From: Deferribacteres bacterium
GTDB lineage: Bacteria; Zhuqueibacterota; Zhuqueibacteria; Zhuqueibacterales; Geothermadaptataceae
Assembly: GCA_020633655.1 (NCBI GenBank)
Contig: JACKDF010000007.1
Coordinates: 310,001-374,000 of the forward strand
Reading direction: 5' to 3'
Length of the DNA: 64,000 bases
Part shown: in pieces, positions 43,988-52,502 of the stretch
How the letters are laid out: each line of letters begins with the position of its first letter
Position numbering within the stretch: position 1 is the first letter of the stretch
Notes under the pieces: generated by a model
Database searches by the model: none
Told to the model about the DNA's origin: nothing
What the model saw: only the letters and a program-made list of their open reading frames with translations
Program-made: the position numbers and the translations under genes

Positions 43988-44156
43988 TGCGTTGAACTAA
44001 ATATGGGCAGAGTGTATTCCGTGCAAAATCTTGGCTTATATGAATTAGCAGGCTAAAATTGTTAGTTGTCGATCCAGTTGTATTTTCAGATTTTATTAAA
44101 ATTCGAATCAAAATTATGTATCGATTCATTTATGTGGTTTTCGTGAAAATAGCGAA

Positions 44157-45851
44157 TTACTCTTTAAAAAGATTAATTTTTAAATACAGTGATTCCCGAC
44201 TTTTATCCAGGGAATAGGCTTCCTTCCATGCTTCAACGGCTTTATTCCTGTCACCGAGTTTACTGTAGACGTCACCGAGATGCTCAAGAACTTCAACATT
44301 TTTCCCCCGTGTTTGCAAAGAATTTTGGATGTACTTCAGGGATTCTTCGTATTTACCCATTTTAAAAAGGACCCAGCCTTTCGTATCGAGATAGGCGCCA
44401 TTTTCCGGTTCTTGTTTGAGTGCATCATCGACTAAATCCAGGGCGTAATCAAGCTTTTCACCTCGTTGAGCCAGGCTGTAACTGAAGTTGTTTTGGAAAA
44501 GGGCTTTTTCGGGAGAATTGGCAATCACAAATTGATAAAGTGAATCTGATTTTTCAAAATGCCTAATTTGTGCGTAGGATTCCGCGAGCATCAGAGCTGC
44601 GTTGGCGTCAGAGGGTTTTACTTTGAGCACAGTCTTGAAAAAGGGAATGGCTTCTCTTGCCCTGTTTTGCTTTTTTACTGCTAATCCCAGGAGATAATTA
44701 ACATCAATATTATCCATGTTTTTCGGATAAATTGTCCGCAGCGTTTGTTCAGCAGCACCAAGGCTGTCCACCTGTAAATAATTTTGAGACAAGAGCAATG
44801 AAGGCAAACCATCGTTTGTTAGCGAACCAGCTACTTTAAAATATTTAAGGGAGTTATCATATCTGTGCTGGCGCTGTTCAAATCGTCCTGTTTGTACCCA
44901 GGCACGCCAGTTATCCGAGTAAAGCTCGGTAAGTCTGTGGTAGAGAATTTGCGCGCGGTCTGTATCACCATATTTTTCATGCGCTTCGGCCAGAGATGTA
45001 ATTCGAAAGAACGATGTTGTATCTCCCTGGTAGTAGGTTTCAAATAAGGAAATTGCCTGGTCGGTTTTATGTTGCGCTACATAAATGTCTGCTAATTCCT
45101 GGACAACGTGATTGAAACGTATTTTCGATTCAATTGCATCAATATACAACTTGACAGCTTCCAGTGTATCCCCGGCTTGCTGAAAATATTTGCCAAGACG
45201 CAAATAGGTGGTTTCATTACCGGGAAAAGTTGAGATCAAGTTTTTGAAACAGCGAATTGCATTCTTTTTGTCTCCCCTTTTCAAATAGAGATTACCCAAA
45301 GATTGCCATATTTCCGGTTTTACATTTTCAAGCTTTACGATTTCCTCGTACAGTTGAATGGCGGCGCCGTCTTTGCCAGTTCGTTCATAAATGCGTGCAA
45401 GTCGATTTTTGATGGCGTAGTCATCCGGACGCAGATTAATCATTTTCTGATAGAGACGAATGACAAAATCATCTTCTTGTTTGATCTCTTTTAAAATTGC
45501 AAGATTATCCAAAATTTCAAAGTTGGTTGAGTCTTTTTGCATGCCTTCTTCAAGCGTTAGCATAGCCTTTTCATACTCACCAAGATTTTGTTGAATTTTT
45601 GCGATGGCAAGATCGATGCCCGCTGAAGTTGAATCGTAGCGTTTTGCTTCCTCGTAAAGACGCAGTGCATGTTCGTCATTGCCAAGCACTTCCTGTATAC
45701 TGCCGCGAATCGTCAAATCCATGGCGATGTTATTATATCCTAACACAGGCATCGATTCTTCGACGAATTGGTTGGTTTTCGATGAACTGCAAGCAGATAT
45801 CAGAATTATAAAAGACGAAAACAGGATAAGTTTTTTATGCAGTCGATCCAT
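44157..45851 (-). CDS. TPR-repeat lipoprotein
   Basis: 564 residues. Signal peptide with lipobox LISAC (Cys about 21). Nearly the whole mature part (about 45-560) is a superhelix of some fourteen TPRs, for example 'GSIQEVLGNDEHALRLYEEA', 'SLGNLYLKRGDKKNAIRCFK', 'EHLGDVYSKLGDRNKAVEAW'. Such proteins scaffold complexes at the outer membrane. In Bacteroidota, TPR lipoproteins often lie beside DUF4292 genes, as here (169-nt gap, no terminator seen), which supports a shared outer-membrane assembly function; that is an inference from neighbourhood. Confidence 0.88.
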   Translation of the reverse strand: MDRLHKKLILFSSFIILISACSSSKTNQFVEESMPVLGYNNIAMDLTIRGSIQEVLGNDEHALRLYEEAKRYDSTSAGIDLAIAKIQQNLGEYEKAMLTLEEGMQKDSTNFEILDNLAILKEIKQEDDFVIRLYQKMINLRPDDYAIKNRLARIYERTGKDGAAIQLYEEIVKLENVKPEIWQSLGNLYLKRGDKKNAIRCFKNLISTFPGNETTYLRLGKYFQQAGDTLEAVKLYIDAIESKIRFNHVVQELADIYVAQHKTDQAISLFETYYQGDTTSFFRITSLAEAHEKYGDTDRAQILYHRLTELYSDNWRAWVQTGRFEQRQHRYDNSLKYFKVAGSLTNDGLPSLLLSQNYLQVDSLGAAEQTLRTIYPKNMDNIDVNYLLGLAVKKQNRAREAIPFFKTVLKVKPSDANAALMLAESYAQIRHFEKSDSLYQFVIANSPEKALFQNNFSYSLAQRGEKLDYALDLVDDALKQEPENGAYLDTKGWVLFKMGKYEESLKYIQNSLQTRGKNVEVLEHLGDVYSKLGDRNKAVEAWKEAYSLDKSRESLYLKINLFKE

Positions 45852-46122
45852 AATTTTGGATTCAAAATTGTGTCAAAAAATGGCAAACAAATTCATACAA
45901 AAATAAAGATATAGATTATCAGATGAACATCCAAGAAAATTTTCTCCGTTCAATCAGCAGAAACATATACCGGATATGTATGGAAATGCAGCTATTGATT
46001 TCCGCGAATAGACATGCTTTTCTCGTGTGAAAAATGGAGAGCAAACCTGATTTATGAATGCGTTGTATTGCTGATGTTTATGAATTAAACAGACGGAGTC
46101 ACGATAAGTTTTAACGAAGAGA
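45852..46122. other. Intergenic region upstream of the TPR lipoprotein gene
   Basis: AT-rich sequence between the TPR lipoprotein start and the terminator of the DUF4097 operon. It must contain the promoter for the TPR gene. I see no gene, RNA or repeat in it. The following 46157-46267 stretch (3' UTR of the DUF4097 gene) has a 5-bp GGCAG/CTGCC hairpin only. Confidence 0.5.
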
Positions 46123-46156
46123 ACAAAAAAAGCCCGGCAGCGAAAGGCTGTCGGGC
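46123..46156 (-). terminator. Terminator of the sigma/anti-sigma/DUF4097 operon
   Basis: On the minus strand AGCCCGACAG (46147-46156) pairs with CTGCCGGGCT (46130-46139, one G-U) and runs into seven T residues. It lies 112 nt past the stop of the last DUF4097 gene. Confidence 0.88.
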
Positions 46157-46267
46157 TCTATGGAATATTAAATATTCTGGATGGATTACTCACGAAATGC
46201 TCGATATGCATCATAGGCAGAGAGTGGCCCCTGCCCGATCCGGGTTTATAAATTAAACGGATTCGAT

Positions 46268-47263
46268 TTATAATTCATTGATTTCCACATTTCCCCCTGA
46301 AGTACGCAAATAAAGCTCTGGACCACCACCATTAATTTTCGCATCCAGGGTGTTGCGTTTGATGGTTCCGCGCACAGTAACAGGAAATTCCGTGCGTACC
46401 CGACCACCGCTCGTGTGCGCATCAACATCCACTTTTATATCGCGTGCGAGATAAACGATGACACTTCCACCTGAAGTCGAAAGCCGGCAATTATCCTGTG
46501 GTTGTTGTGCAATTTTTGCACGGACACTCCCTCCAGATGTCGATGCATCTATGGACCCATAAACCTCATCAACATGGATACTACCACCGGAAGTACGTGC
46601 ATAGACTGAACCTTTGGCCCGATCGATGGAAATAGAGCCGCCAGAGGTCTTGGCATCAACCCGACCAGATACATCACCAATAGAAATACTGCCACCAGAT
46701 GTTCGAATTTGTGCATCGCCTTCACAGCCGTCCAGGGTAATGCTGCCACCAGATGTGTTCCCGAAAACTTCGCCGCGTACGTCGCCGAATCGCAGACTAC
46801 CGCCGGATGTTTTGCAATTTACATCACCGGTGATATCTTCTAATTCGATACTGCCGCCAGAAGTTTTCGCATCGATATTATATTTATTCGGAACCGTGAT
46901 GACGTATTTAATATTTACTTTGTTATGTCGGTTACCCCAAAAACTACTCCCACCATTGGTAAATTCACCGATAACTTCCACATCGCCATTTTGATGATTA
47001 AATCGAACATCGAAATCTTCAAGATCCTCTTCATCGCCGTGGCGAATTTCTTTGTAGACGGTGACTTCGACTATTTCACTGGATGTTGTGCTGATTTCAA
47101 TGGAACCTTTATCGGAAACCAGGGTAAGTTTGCCCCCGTATTTCACATCGAATTTTTTATTGATCGTATCTCGTCCACCAGCAAACAAGGTTGAGGAAAT
47201 AAAAGCCACAAGTAAGAAAACTACCAGGCCTTGTAGTTTGTTTTTAAAAATTATTCTATCCAT
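46268..47263 (-). CDS. DUF4097 adhesin-like beta-solenoid protein, copy 1
   Basis: 331 residues with AGAGGATG before the ATG and a signal peptide (about 1-29, ending SSTLFAGG). From about residue 130 the chain is built from 18-residue units that each contain TSGGS: KTSGGSIELEDITGDVNC, KTSGGSLRFGDVRGEVFG, NTSGGSITLDGCEGDAQI and so on, about nine in all, ending RTSGGNVEINEL. This is the DUF4097 pattern of a right-handed beta-helix. Such proteins are secreted or surface-exposed and often belong to ECF-sigma operons; their activity is not known. Last gene of the operon, 67 nt after its longer paralog. Confidence 0.88.
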   Translation of the reverse strand: MDRIIFKNKLQGLVVFLLVAFISSTLFAGGRDTINKKFDVKYGGKLTLVSDKGSIEISTTSSEIVEVTVYKEIRHGDEEDLEDFDVRFNHQNGDVEVIGEFTNGGSSFWGNRHNKVNIKYVITVPNKYNIDAKTSGGSIELEDITGDVNCKTSGGSLRFGDVRGEVFGNTSGGSITLDGCEGDAQIRTSGGSISIGDVSGRVDAKTSGGSISIDRAKGSVYARTSGGSIHVDEVYGSIDASTSGGSVRAKIAQQPQDNCRLSTSGGSVIVYLARDIKVDVDAHTSGGRVRTEFPVTVRGTIKRNTLDAKINGGGPELYLRTSGGNVEINEL

Positions 47264-47330
47264 TTCATCCTCTTTTGTTTATCATATTTCTGGATTAAGT
47301 GCATAGGTTTACAGATAAAACAGAAAAAAG

Positions 47331-48584
47331 TTACTTTGCTTTTTTTAATGTTATATTTCCATTTGAGGTGCTCAGATAAATCGTACTTCCGCCACCATTT
47401 ATTTCTCCTTCGCTCACCAAAGCAGGTTGCTGATTATCATTTGTTGTTTTCTTGGTGAGGGGGAAATCGCTCAGGATATCATAGCGTTTCCAGTATCTCC
47501 GGTTTCGATCGAGGCGAATTTCTGCCTGAATTGATGTGGCCATCTTCTCAGGTATTTCCAATTCGAGATCACCACTGACTGTGACAAGATCGACTGTATA
47601 GGTTCGTGAGAAATCGGATACTGTCATTTCAACTTCGATACTTCCCCCCATTGTTTTCGCCTGGATTGAATTCTGTACCTGTTTTATTTCGACGTCACCT
47701 CCCGAGGTGGCAAGCTCGCTTGGCCCACGTAAATTTTCGCCTTCAATATCACCGCCGCTGGTGCTTGCATCTATGCTGCCACCGATGTTTTGCAATTCAA
47801 TGTTCCCGCCGGATGTGTTGATTTTTATATCTTTTGCGCAATTGATTGCAGTGATGGAGCCACCGGATGTGCTGCCTCGAATATTCCCCTGTGCATTGCG
47901 AATGATCAGATCGCCTCCGGAAGTACGGATACGGGCCGATTGTTTTGTGTTGATTAAATCGATATCGCCCCCTGAAGTTGACGCATTGATGTCCCCATCC
48001 ACAGTTTCGATTTTTATATCCCCACCAGAGGCATGGATTTCAAGAGTAGCATTGGAATTTTCAATTTCAATATCACCGCCAGATGTGCGTGCATCCACCT
48101 TGCCACCACATCTGTTAACGCGGATTTCTCCTCCCGCGGTGTTCAGGTTTAAATCGCCGGCAACGTCTTTAATATCAACATCGCCGCGGCTTGTTTTGAG
48201 TTTTATATCGTATTTATTCGGGAGTTTAATTGTGAACGAATGAAATACGGCATGGTCACCTCCTCTGCTGAAGACGCGAACATCTCCTCCATCTTGTTGG
48301 TACTCGGATTTGCTGCGGGCGATCGTCAATTCTGCCTCTTCCTCGGAGTACACATCGGTGCGGATGAGTTCTTCTATTGCAACTTCTTGTTTTTCCCACC
48401 CTTGTACATTATAATAACCATTAGCGACCCGGACATCCAGCATTCCGCCTGATTTCACTTTAAATGACTTTGTAATTATAGTTGTATAATAACCATCTTT
48501 CTGCTTGATATCCTGTGCATGCAAGCCTGAAGTAAATAGAATTATTGCACAAAGAAGACTGCATATAAATTTGATGTTCTTCAT
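47331..48584 (-). CDS. DUF4097 adhesin-like beta-solenoid protein, copy 2
   Basis: 417 residues; the ATG is one base after the anti-sigma stop with GAAGGG upstream. Signal peptide about 1-23 (LLCAIILFTSGLHAQ). From about residue 130 come some eleven 18-residue units with TSGGDI/TSGGSI, for example RTSGGDIEIENSNATLEI and STSGGDIDLINTKQSARI, followed by a less regular C-terminal domain with 'EGEINGGGSTIYLSTSNGNI'. The N-terminal ~110 residues ('KSFKVKSGGMLDVRVANGYY') differ from the repeats. Same family as the downstream gene and probably an older duplication. Function unknown; extracytoplasmic. Confidence 0.88.
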   Translation of the reverse strand: MKNIKFICSLLCAIILFTSGLHAQDIKQKDGYYTTIITKSFKVKSGGMLDVRVANGYYNVQGWEKQEVAIEELIRTDVYSEEEAELTIARSKSEYQQDGGDVRVFSRGGDHAVFHSFTIKLPNKYDIKLKTSRGDVDIKDVAGDLNLNTAGGEIRVNRCGGKVDARTSGGDIEIENSNATLEIHASGGDIKIETVDGDINASTSGGDIDLINTKQSARIRTSGGDLIIRNAQGNIRGSTSGGSITAINCAKDIKINTSGGNIELQNIGGSIDASTSGGDIEGENLRGPSELATSGGDVEIKQVQNSIQAKTMGGSIEVEMTVSDFSRTYTVDLVTVSGDLELEIPEKMATSIQAEIRLDRNRRYWKRYDILSDFPLTKKTTNDNQQPALVSEGEINGGGSTIYLSTSNGNITLKKAK

Positions 48585-48585
48585 C

Positions 48586-49611
48586 TTATTTTTCCCTTCT
48601 TAGTGGAGTCGCCTCACTATTTCTAAGTTCTTCCAGTAATTTTTCAGAACGATATTTTATGAATGTTGAAGTATCATGTTGTGCTTTCGCCAGCACATCT
48701 GTTAATTCATCTTTTTTACTTTCTCGTTCTGTAATTGTACGAAACGCAGCAATTCGCAGCGCATCTTCACTGTTTTTTATAAGTACTTGTTGTAAAAGAG
48801 TTTTTAATTGTTCATTCCAGGGGAGTACATCCAATATTTTTAGGACTTGCAAGCGTAATCCCAGATCCGTTTCCTGATTCAGAATCTGATTAAATACCTG
48901 TAAATAGGAGTCATCGAAAGCAGCCGGGGTTTGATGTGCCACTGCACGCACGGTTTTAAGCGCCTGTAAACGCACATTATAATCTTCATTGGCAAGTACC
49001 GCCTGCTGTAAAAGTGCATGAATGCTTCGGTCACTTGCCGCTCCTTGCATCTGGATATCATTTATTGTGTTATAATCGATCGAAATTTTGCCTGTGGCTG
49101 GATCGTATTCTATTTTATTTATTCCTAAAATATAAGGCTGGACATACGCATTTCCAGCCTGGAGATTCTCCTGAGCAGAAACCAGTGTTTTAAAGTTCTC
49201 ATTTAATGAAAGATTTGCTTTGTTTTCTGTGGACTTTCCAATGAAGAAACCAAGAGCGATCAAGAGTGCTGCAAATCCAAATTGAAAAACCGGTCTTTGG
49301 ATAATGAAGGAAAAAATTCCCTGGTCAAACCCGTTTTTTGTCCTTGTTTTCGGTTTCAATTTTTGCGAAACCAGATTTCGCAAGAGATGAAGGGATTCCT
49401 CCTCCGCTTCGTGCAATGGCTCTTGGGGAATTTCAGTGAGCATAGTTTGCAACGCATGATATTCTCGATGGCATACCTCACAGCTGCGCAAATGTACCTG
49501 TAATTCGGCATTTTCTATATCATCCAGTTCGCCATAAATGGACAACGGAATTTTTTCAATATATTTTTTACATGTATCCATGTTTGTACCTATTCTGGTT
49601 TGTTCACTCAT
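48586..49611 (-). CDS. Zinc-finger anti-sigma factor with HEAT-like C-terminus
   Basis: 341 residues from 49611; an ATG at 49581 has a better-placed AGG site and may be the true start. The N-terminal ZAS-type domain shows 'CKKYIEKIPLSIYGELDD' and 'LQVHLRSCEVCHREYHAL' (H-x3-C-x2-C). One membrane helix lies at about 110-128 (FQFGFAALLIALGFFIGKST). The extracytoplasmic part (about 185-335) is helical with HEAT-like units: 'NVRLQALKTVRAVAHQTPAA', 'GLRLQVLKILDVLPWNEQLK', 'ALRIAAFRTITERESKKDEL'. It should bind and hold the ECF sigma factor encoded upstream, with HEAT repeats as sensor; the sensing role is inferred. 84 nt separate it from the sigma gene. Confidence 0.87.
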   Translation of the reverse strand: MSEQTRIGTNMDTCKKYIEKIPLSIYGELDDIENAELQVHLRSCEVCHREYHALQTMLTEIPQEPLHEAEEESLHLLRNLVSQKLKPKTRTKNGFDQGIFSFIIQRPVFQFGFAALLIALGFFIGKSTENKANLSLNENFKTLVSAQENLQAGNAYVQPYILGINKIEYDPATGKISIDYNTINDIQMQGAASDRSIHALLQQAVLANEDYNVRLQALKTVRAVAHQTPAAFDDSYLQVFNQILNQETDLGLRLQVLKILDVLPWNEQLKTLLQQVLIKNSEDALRIAAFRTITERESKKDELTDVLAKAQHDTSTFIKYRSEKLLEELRNSEATPLRREK

Positions 49612-49695
49612 TGCCAGGAATTGCTGATGGACAGGGTATATCCCTTATCCAATCCGGGTAGTTTGGAATGAAAAAGTCTCAGTAATCTATTCGCA

Positions 49696-50277
49696 TTAAG
49701 TGTTTTCATTGTAGAGTCTTTTAAAATGGATCTTAAGCTTTTGCGTGGCTCGAAAAAGCTGGTTTTTCACAGTGCCTTCTGCGCATTCGAGCGTGCCTGC
49801 AATTTCGGTAATTTTCATCCCATGAAAATGTTTCATTACAAAAATTGCCCGTTGTTTCGCCGGTAAATCTGCCAGGGCTTTTTGTACCTGTGTACCAATT
49901 TCCTCTGAGATCACCAATCTATCCGGTCCTGGGGAAGAATCTGTATGTGCCCGGTTTCTCCATCCATTAAATTCATCCTTATTTTCTGTAAAATCGAGCC
50001 ATTTACGACGTCGTTTCTGACGTAATTTGTTAATAGATAAATTGATAACAATGCGATTCAACCAGGCGCCAAATGCACCGTCAAAGGCATAGGTCTGAAG
50101 ACGTGACCAGGCGTTTAAAAAAGTTTCCTGATAGATATCCTGTGCATCATGGATGTTGCCAACAACACCAAAGGCAAGTTGATAGATACGCTTGTCATGC
50201 AAAGCTATCAGTTTTTCAAATGCCTTGTGATTTCCGTTTTGGGCATTTTGCACGAGTTGGATTTCGAAATTTTCCAT
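49696..50277 (-). CDS. ECF-family RNA polymerase sigma factor
   Basis: 193 residues from the ATG at 50277; the frame is open to a TTG at 50307 and an ATG at 50292 is also possible. Sigma region 2: 'AFEKLIALHDKRIYQLAFGV', 'DAQDIYQETFLNAWSRL', 'FGAWLNRIVINLSINKLRQ'. Region 4: 'ALADLPAKQRAIFVMKHFHG' and 'KITEIAGTLECAEGTVKNQL'. This is the RpoE-like ECF layout. With the adjacent anti-sigma and two DUF4097 genes it forms an envelope-response operon ending at the terminator near 46.1 kb. Autoregulation is likely, but no promoter motif could be assigned. Confidence 0.93.
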   Translation of the reverse strand: MENFEIQLVQNAQNGNHKAFEKLIALHDKRIYQLAFGVVGNIHDAQDIYQETFLNAWSRLQTYAFDGAFGAWLNRIVINLSINKLRQKRRRKWLDFTENKDEFNGWRNRAHTDSSPGPDRLVISEEIGTQVQKALADLPAKQRAIFVMKHFHGMKITEIAGTLECAEGTVKNQLFRATQKLKIHFKRLYNENT

Positions 50278-50485
50278 TTTATGGTCAACCATCACCCAAT
50301 AGGACAAATTAAAATAAAAATGGTTTGCAAATTGTTGTATTGATTATTAAAAACCAATTTGATCCAAAAAAAATGAAAACTAAAATTATAAATTGTGTAT
50401 TTTTCATTATCATATGCAACAGGTGTGCGACTTCACTGCAAAAGAAAAATGTGTATTTTTTCTTGCTTTTTAAACTGTGAACAAG

Positions 50486-50494
50486 TTATCCACA
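50486..50494 (+). promoter_or_regulatory. DnaA box (perfect)
   Basis: TTATCCACA, the consensus box, in the context ACAAG-box-TTTT. Confidence 0.75.
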
Positions 50495-50609
50495 TTTTAG
50501 TTTTCCTGTAAAAGATGTGCCTGCTGAAAATAATATCTGTTTCTTGTGTAAAGAAAACGAAATTTTTTGTTCTCCTGGTGCTAAAATAGAAAAATTAATT
50601 AATCACAAG

Positions 50610-50618
50610 TTATCCACA
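50610..50618 (+). promoter_or_regulatory. DnaA box (perfect)
   Basis: TTATCCACA in the context CACAAG-box-AC, 124 nt after the first box. Confidence 0.75.
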
Positions 50619-50698
50619 ACTTTGTCAAGGTTTAATGCTGAAAAATGCAGCCTGTTTTTGCTAAATTATGATTACCAGCCTCAAGTTATGATGTCAAG

Positions 50699-50707
50699 TT
50701 TTTCACA
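50699..50707 (+). promoter_or_regulatory. Degenerate DnaA box
   Basis: TTTTTCACA, two mismatches to consensus (positions 3 and 5), preceded by TCAAG and followed by AC like the other boxes. Confidence 0.35.
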
Positions 50708-50823
50708 ACAACTCTGCATTTTGAGCGTGATAATTCTGAAAAAATTAGTATTTACGGTTAAAATTTATTTTTTAAATATTCGAAATATCGCTTATTTGTT
50801 CAATAAAATTTATTCCTCACAAG

Positions 50824-50832
50824 TTGTCCACA
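50824..50832 (+). promoter_or_regulatory. DnaA box (one mismatch)
   Basis: TTGTCCACA in the same CACAAG-box-AC context; 16 of 17 bases match the 50604-50620 copy. 214 nt after the second perfect box. Confidence 0.65.
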
Positions 50833-50857
50833 ACATATAAACACAGGTAAAACAGGC

Positions 50858-51127
50858 ATGAGAGACCTAAATAATCTTAATAACTCCCTTGAAATAGAAT
50901 ACCCCTGTCTGTGGAAATTTAAACTGATCGGTAAACACGCAGAAGCCTTGCGGGATGCGGTTGAAATAGTTATTAACAAAGAGAATTTCCTGCTTTCCCG
51001 TTCAAATAAAAGCTCAAGGGGCAATTATACCAGCTTCGATTTAAGTGTGCAAGTTATGGATGAGGAGCACAGGCAGGATGTTTATAACCGATTGAAAAAT
51101 ATATCGGAAATTGCCATCATTCTCTAA
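50858..51127 (+). CDS. DUF493/YbeD-family protein
   Basis: 89 residues. The pattern 'IEYPCLWKFKLIGKHAEALR', 'VEIVINKENFLLSRSNKSSR', 'YTSFDLSVQVMDEEHRQDVY' and 'RLKNISEIAIIL' follows the ferredoxin-like DUF493 (YbeD) family: P..f..Kvig.......v...v.......S..g.Y.s......v.s.e....iy..L.....v..vL. YbeD-like proteins are small cytosolic proteins of unsettled, possibly regulatory, function (ACT-like fold). It is the first plus-strand gene right of the candidate origin, with no strong ribosome site. Confidence 0.85.
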   Translation: MRDLNNLNNSLEIEYPCLWKFKLIGKHAEALRDAVEIVINKENFLLSRSNKSSRGNYTSFDLSVQVMDEEHRQDVYNRLKNISEIAIIL

Positions 51128-51240
51128 TGCGCCTTTGTTCGCTGCGACAAAATTCGGCGACGTCTATCGTTGTAAATTACTCAAACGCCAAATAATGAAT
51201 AAATCACAGAAGAAACAAATTCACTCAATCTGGATATGTT

Positions 51241-52482
51241 ATGACACCGATTATCTCCAACGATGCTGTGGTACTGGGAATACTCGTCACCATGTTGGCA
51301 CTTATATTTCACACATCGGCAAGCGTGCATCCCTTTTGGAAAAAATTTTATACTTATGTCCCAGCATTACTTTTATGTTATTTCCTGCCCTCGGTTCTCA
51401 ATATGAGCGGTTTGGTAGATCCTGATCAATCAAAATTATACTTTGTTGCTTCCCGTTACCTGCTCCCCACAAGTATCGTTTTACTTACACTTAGTATTGA
51501 TATGAAAAAAGTAATGCATCTTGGCCCCAAGGCGCTTATTATGTTCCTGACCGCTTCTGCAGGAATCATTATTGGTGGACCGATTGCAATTCTGGTCATC
51601 TCCATTTTTTCTCCAGAAACTGTTGGTGGCACTGGACCTGACGCCGTTTGGCGCGGTATGACAACGATTGCCGGAAGCTGGATTGGTGGCGGTGCCAACC
51701 AGACAGCGATGAAGGAAATTTTTCATGTTGGTGATACAATTTTTTCGGCTCTATTACCAATTGATGTTTTCGTTTCAACTTTTTGGATGGCGTTTTTGCT
51801 TTATGGGGCCGGGATGGCACCAAAAATTGATAAATGGCTGAAGAGTGATACGTCGTCGATAGATGAGATTCGGGAAAAAGTTGAAGCATATCGAATGAAA
51901 ATTGCTAAAATTCCAAACCTATCCGACCTTACAAGTGTACTTGCCGCAGGATTCGGCGTGACCGCTATTGCACATTTCGGCGCTGATTTGATTGCACCCT
52001 GGATTCAATCACATGCTCCTTATTTAAAAGCGTACAGCCTGACATCGAACTTTTTCTGGCTCATTGTCATTGCAACAACAGGTGGGCTCCTTCTCTCATT
52101 CACAAAATTGCGTGACCTGGAAGGGGTCGGTGCATCGCGGATTGGTAGTTTTTTTCTCTATGTTTTGGTGGCAACGATCGGATTGAAAATGAATATATTA
52201 GCGCTCGTCGAAACACCGGGGATCATTTTTATTGCCGTAATTTGGATGTTAGTTCACGTCTCACTCCTCATCCTGGTCGCGAAACTCATTCGTGCGCCGT
52301 TTTTCTTTCTTGCAGTGGGGAGTCAGGCCAATATCGGTGGTGCCGCCTCGGCGCCAATTGTTGCCTCGGCCTTTCATCCGGCTTTGGCACCTGTTGGTGT
52401 CTTACTCGCAGTCCTGGGTTATGCGCTCGGGACGTATGGCGCCTGGTTATGCGGAATTATTATGTCGATGGTGGCGCCATAA
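51241..52482 (+). CDS. DUF819-family membrane permease
   Basis: 413 residues with about eleven membrane helices. The opening 'PIISNDAVVLGILVTMLALI' and 'HTSASVHPFWKKFYTYVPAL' are typical of DUF819 (YjcL-like), as are 'GTTIAGSWIGGGANQTAMKE' (here starting MTTIAGSW) and 'VGSQANIGGAASAPIVASAF' near the end. The family is predicted to transport small organic anions; the substrate is unknown. 113 nt without a gene precede the ATG. The 3' end is convergent with fxsA, 20 nt apart, with no terminator hairpin seen. Confidence 0.9.
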   Translation: MTPIISNDAVVLGILVTMLALIFHTSASVHPFWKKFYTYVPALLLCYFLPSVLNMSGLVDPDQSKLYFVASRYLLPTSIVLLTLSIDMKKVMHLGPKALIMFLTASAGIIIGGPIAILVISIFSPETVGGTGPDAVWRGMTTIAGSWIGGGANQTAMKEIFHVGDTIFSALLPIDVFVSTFWMAFLLYGAGMAPKIDKWLKSDTSSIDEIREKVEAYRMKIAKIPNLSDLTSVLAAGFGVTAIAHFGADLIAPWIQSHAPYLKAYSLTSNFFWLIVIATTGGLLLSFTKLRDLEGVGASRIGSFFLYVLVATIGLKMNILALVETPGIIFIAVIWMLVHVSLLILVAKLIRAPFFFLAVGSQANIGGAASAPIVASAFHPALAPVGVLLAVLGYALGTYGAWLCGIIMSMVAP

Positions 52483-52502
52483 TGTGTATTGAGGATGTGG
52501 TG

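Larger units (their letters stand above)
50341..50857. other. Candidate replication origin (AT-rich DnaA-box region)
   Basis: A gap between divergent genes, very AT-rich, with four DnaA-box-like sites in the same orientation: TTATCCACA at 50486-50494 and 50610-50618, TTGTCCACA at 50824-50832 and a degenerate TTTTTCACA at 50699-50707. The sites share a longer context CAAGTT-N-TCCACA. A strongly AT-rich stretch (50755-50815) between the last two sites could be the unwinding element. A 107-codon open frame here (50517-50840) is low-complexity and contains these sites, so I do not call it. dnaA, dnaN and similar markers are not in the window. Confidence 0.6.

Noticed and set aside
46300..48200. 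54-bp tandem repeats considered as a CRISPR or satellite array
   Set aside because: The repeats are in frame, encode TSGG solenoid units and have no constant repeat/variable spacer layout.
50517..50840. 107-codon plus-strand open frame in the candidate origin
   Set aside because: Low-complexity, AT-driven composition, no ribosome site, no domain, and it contains the DnaA boxes; more likely non-coding.
51111..51425. Plus-strand open frame across the start of the DUF819 gene
   Set aside because: Out of frame with the well-conserved permease start and lacking any motif.
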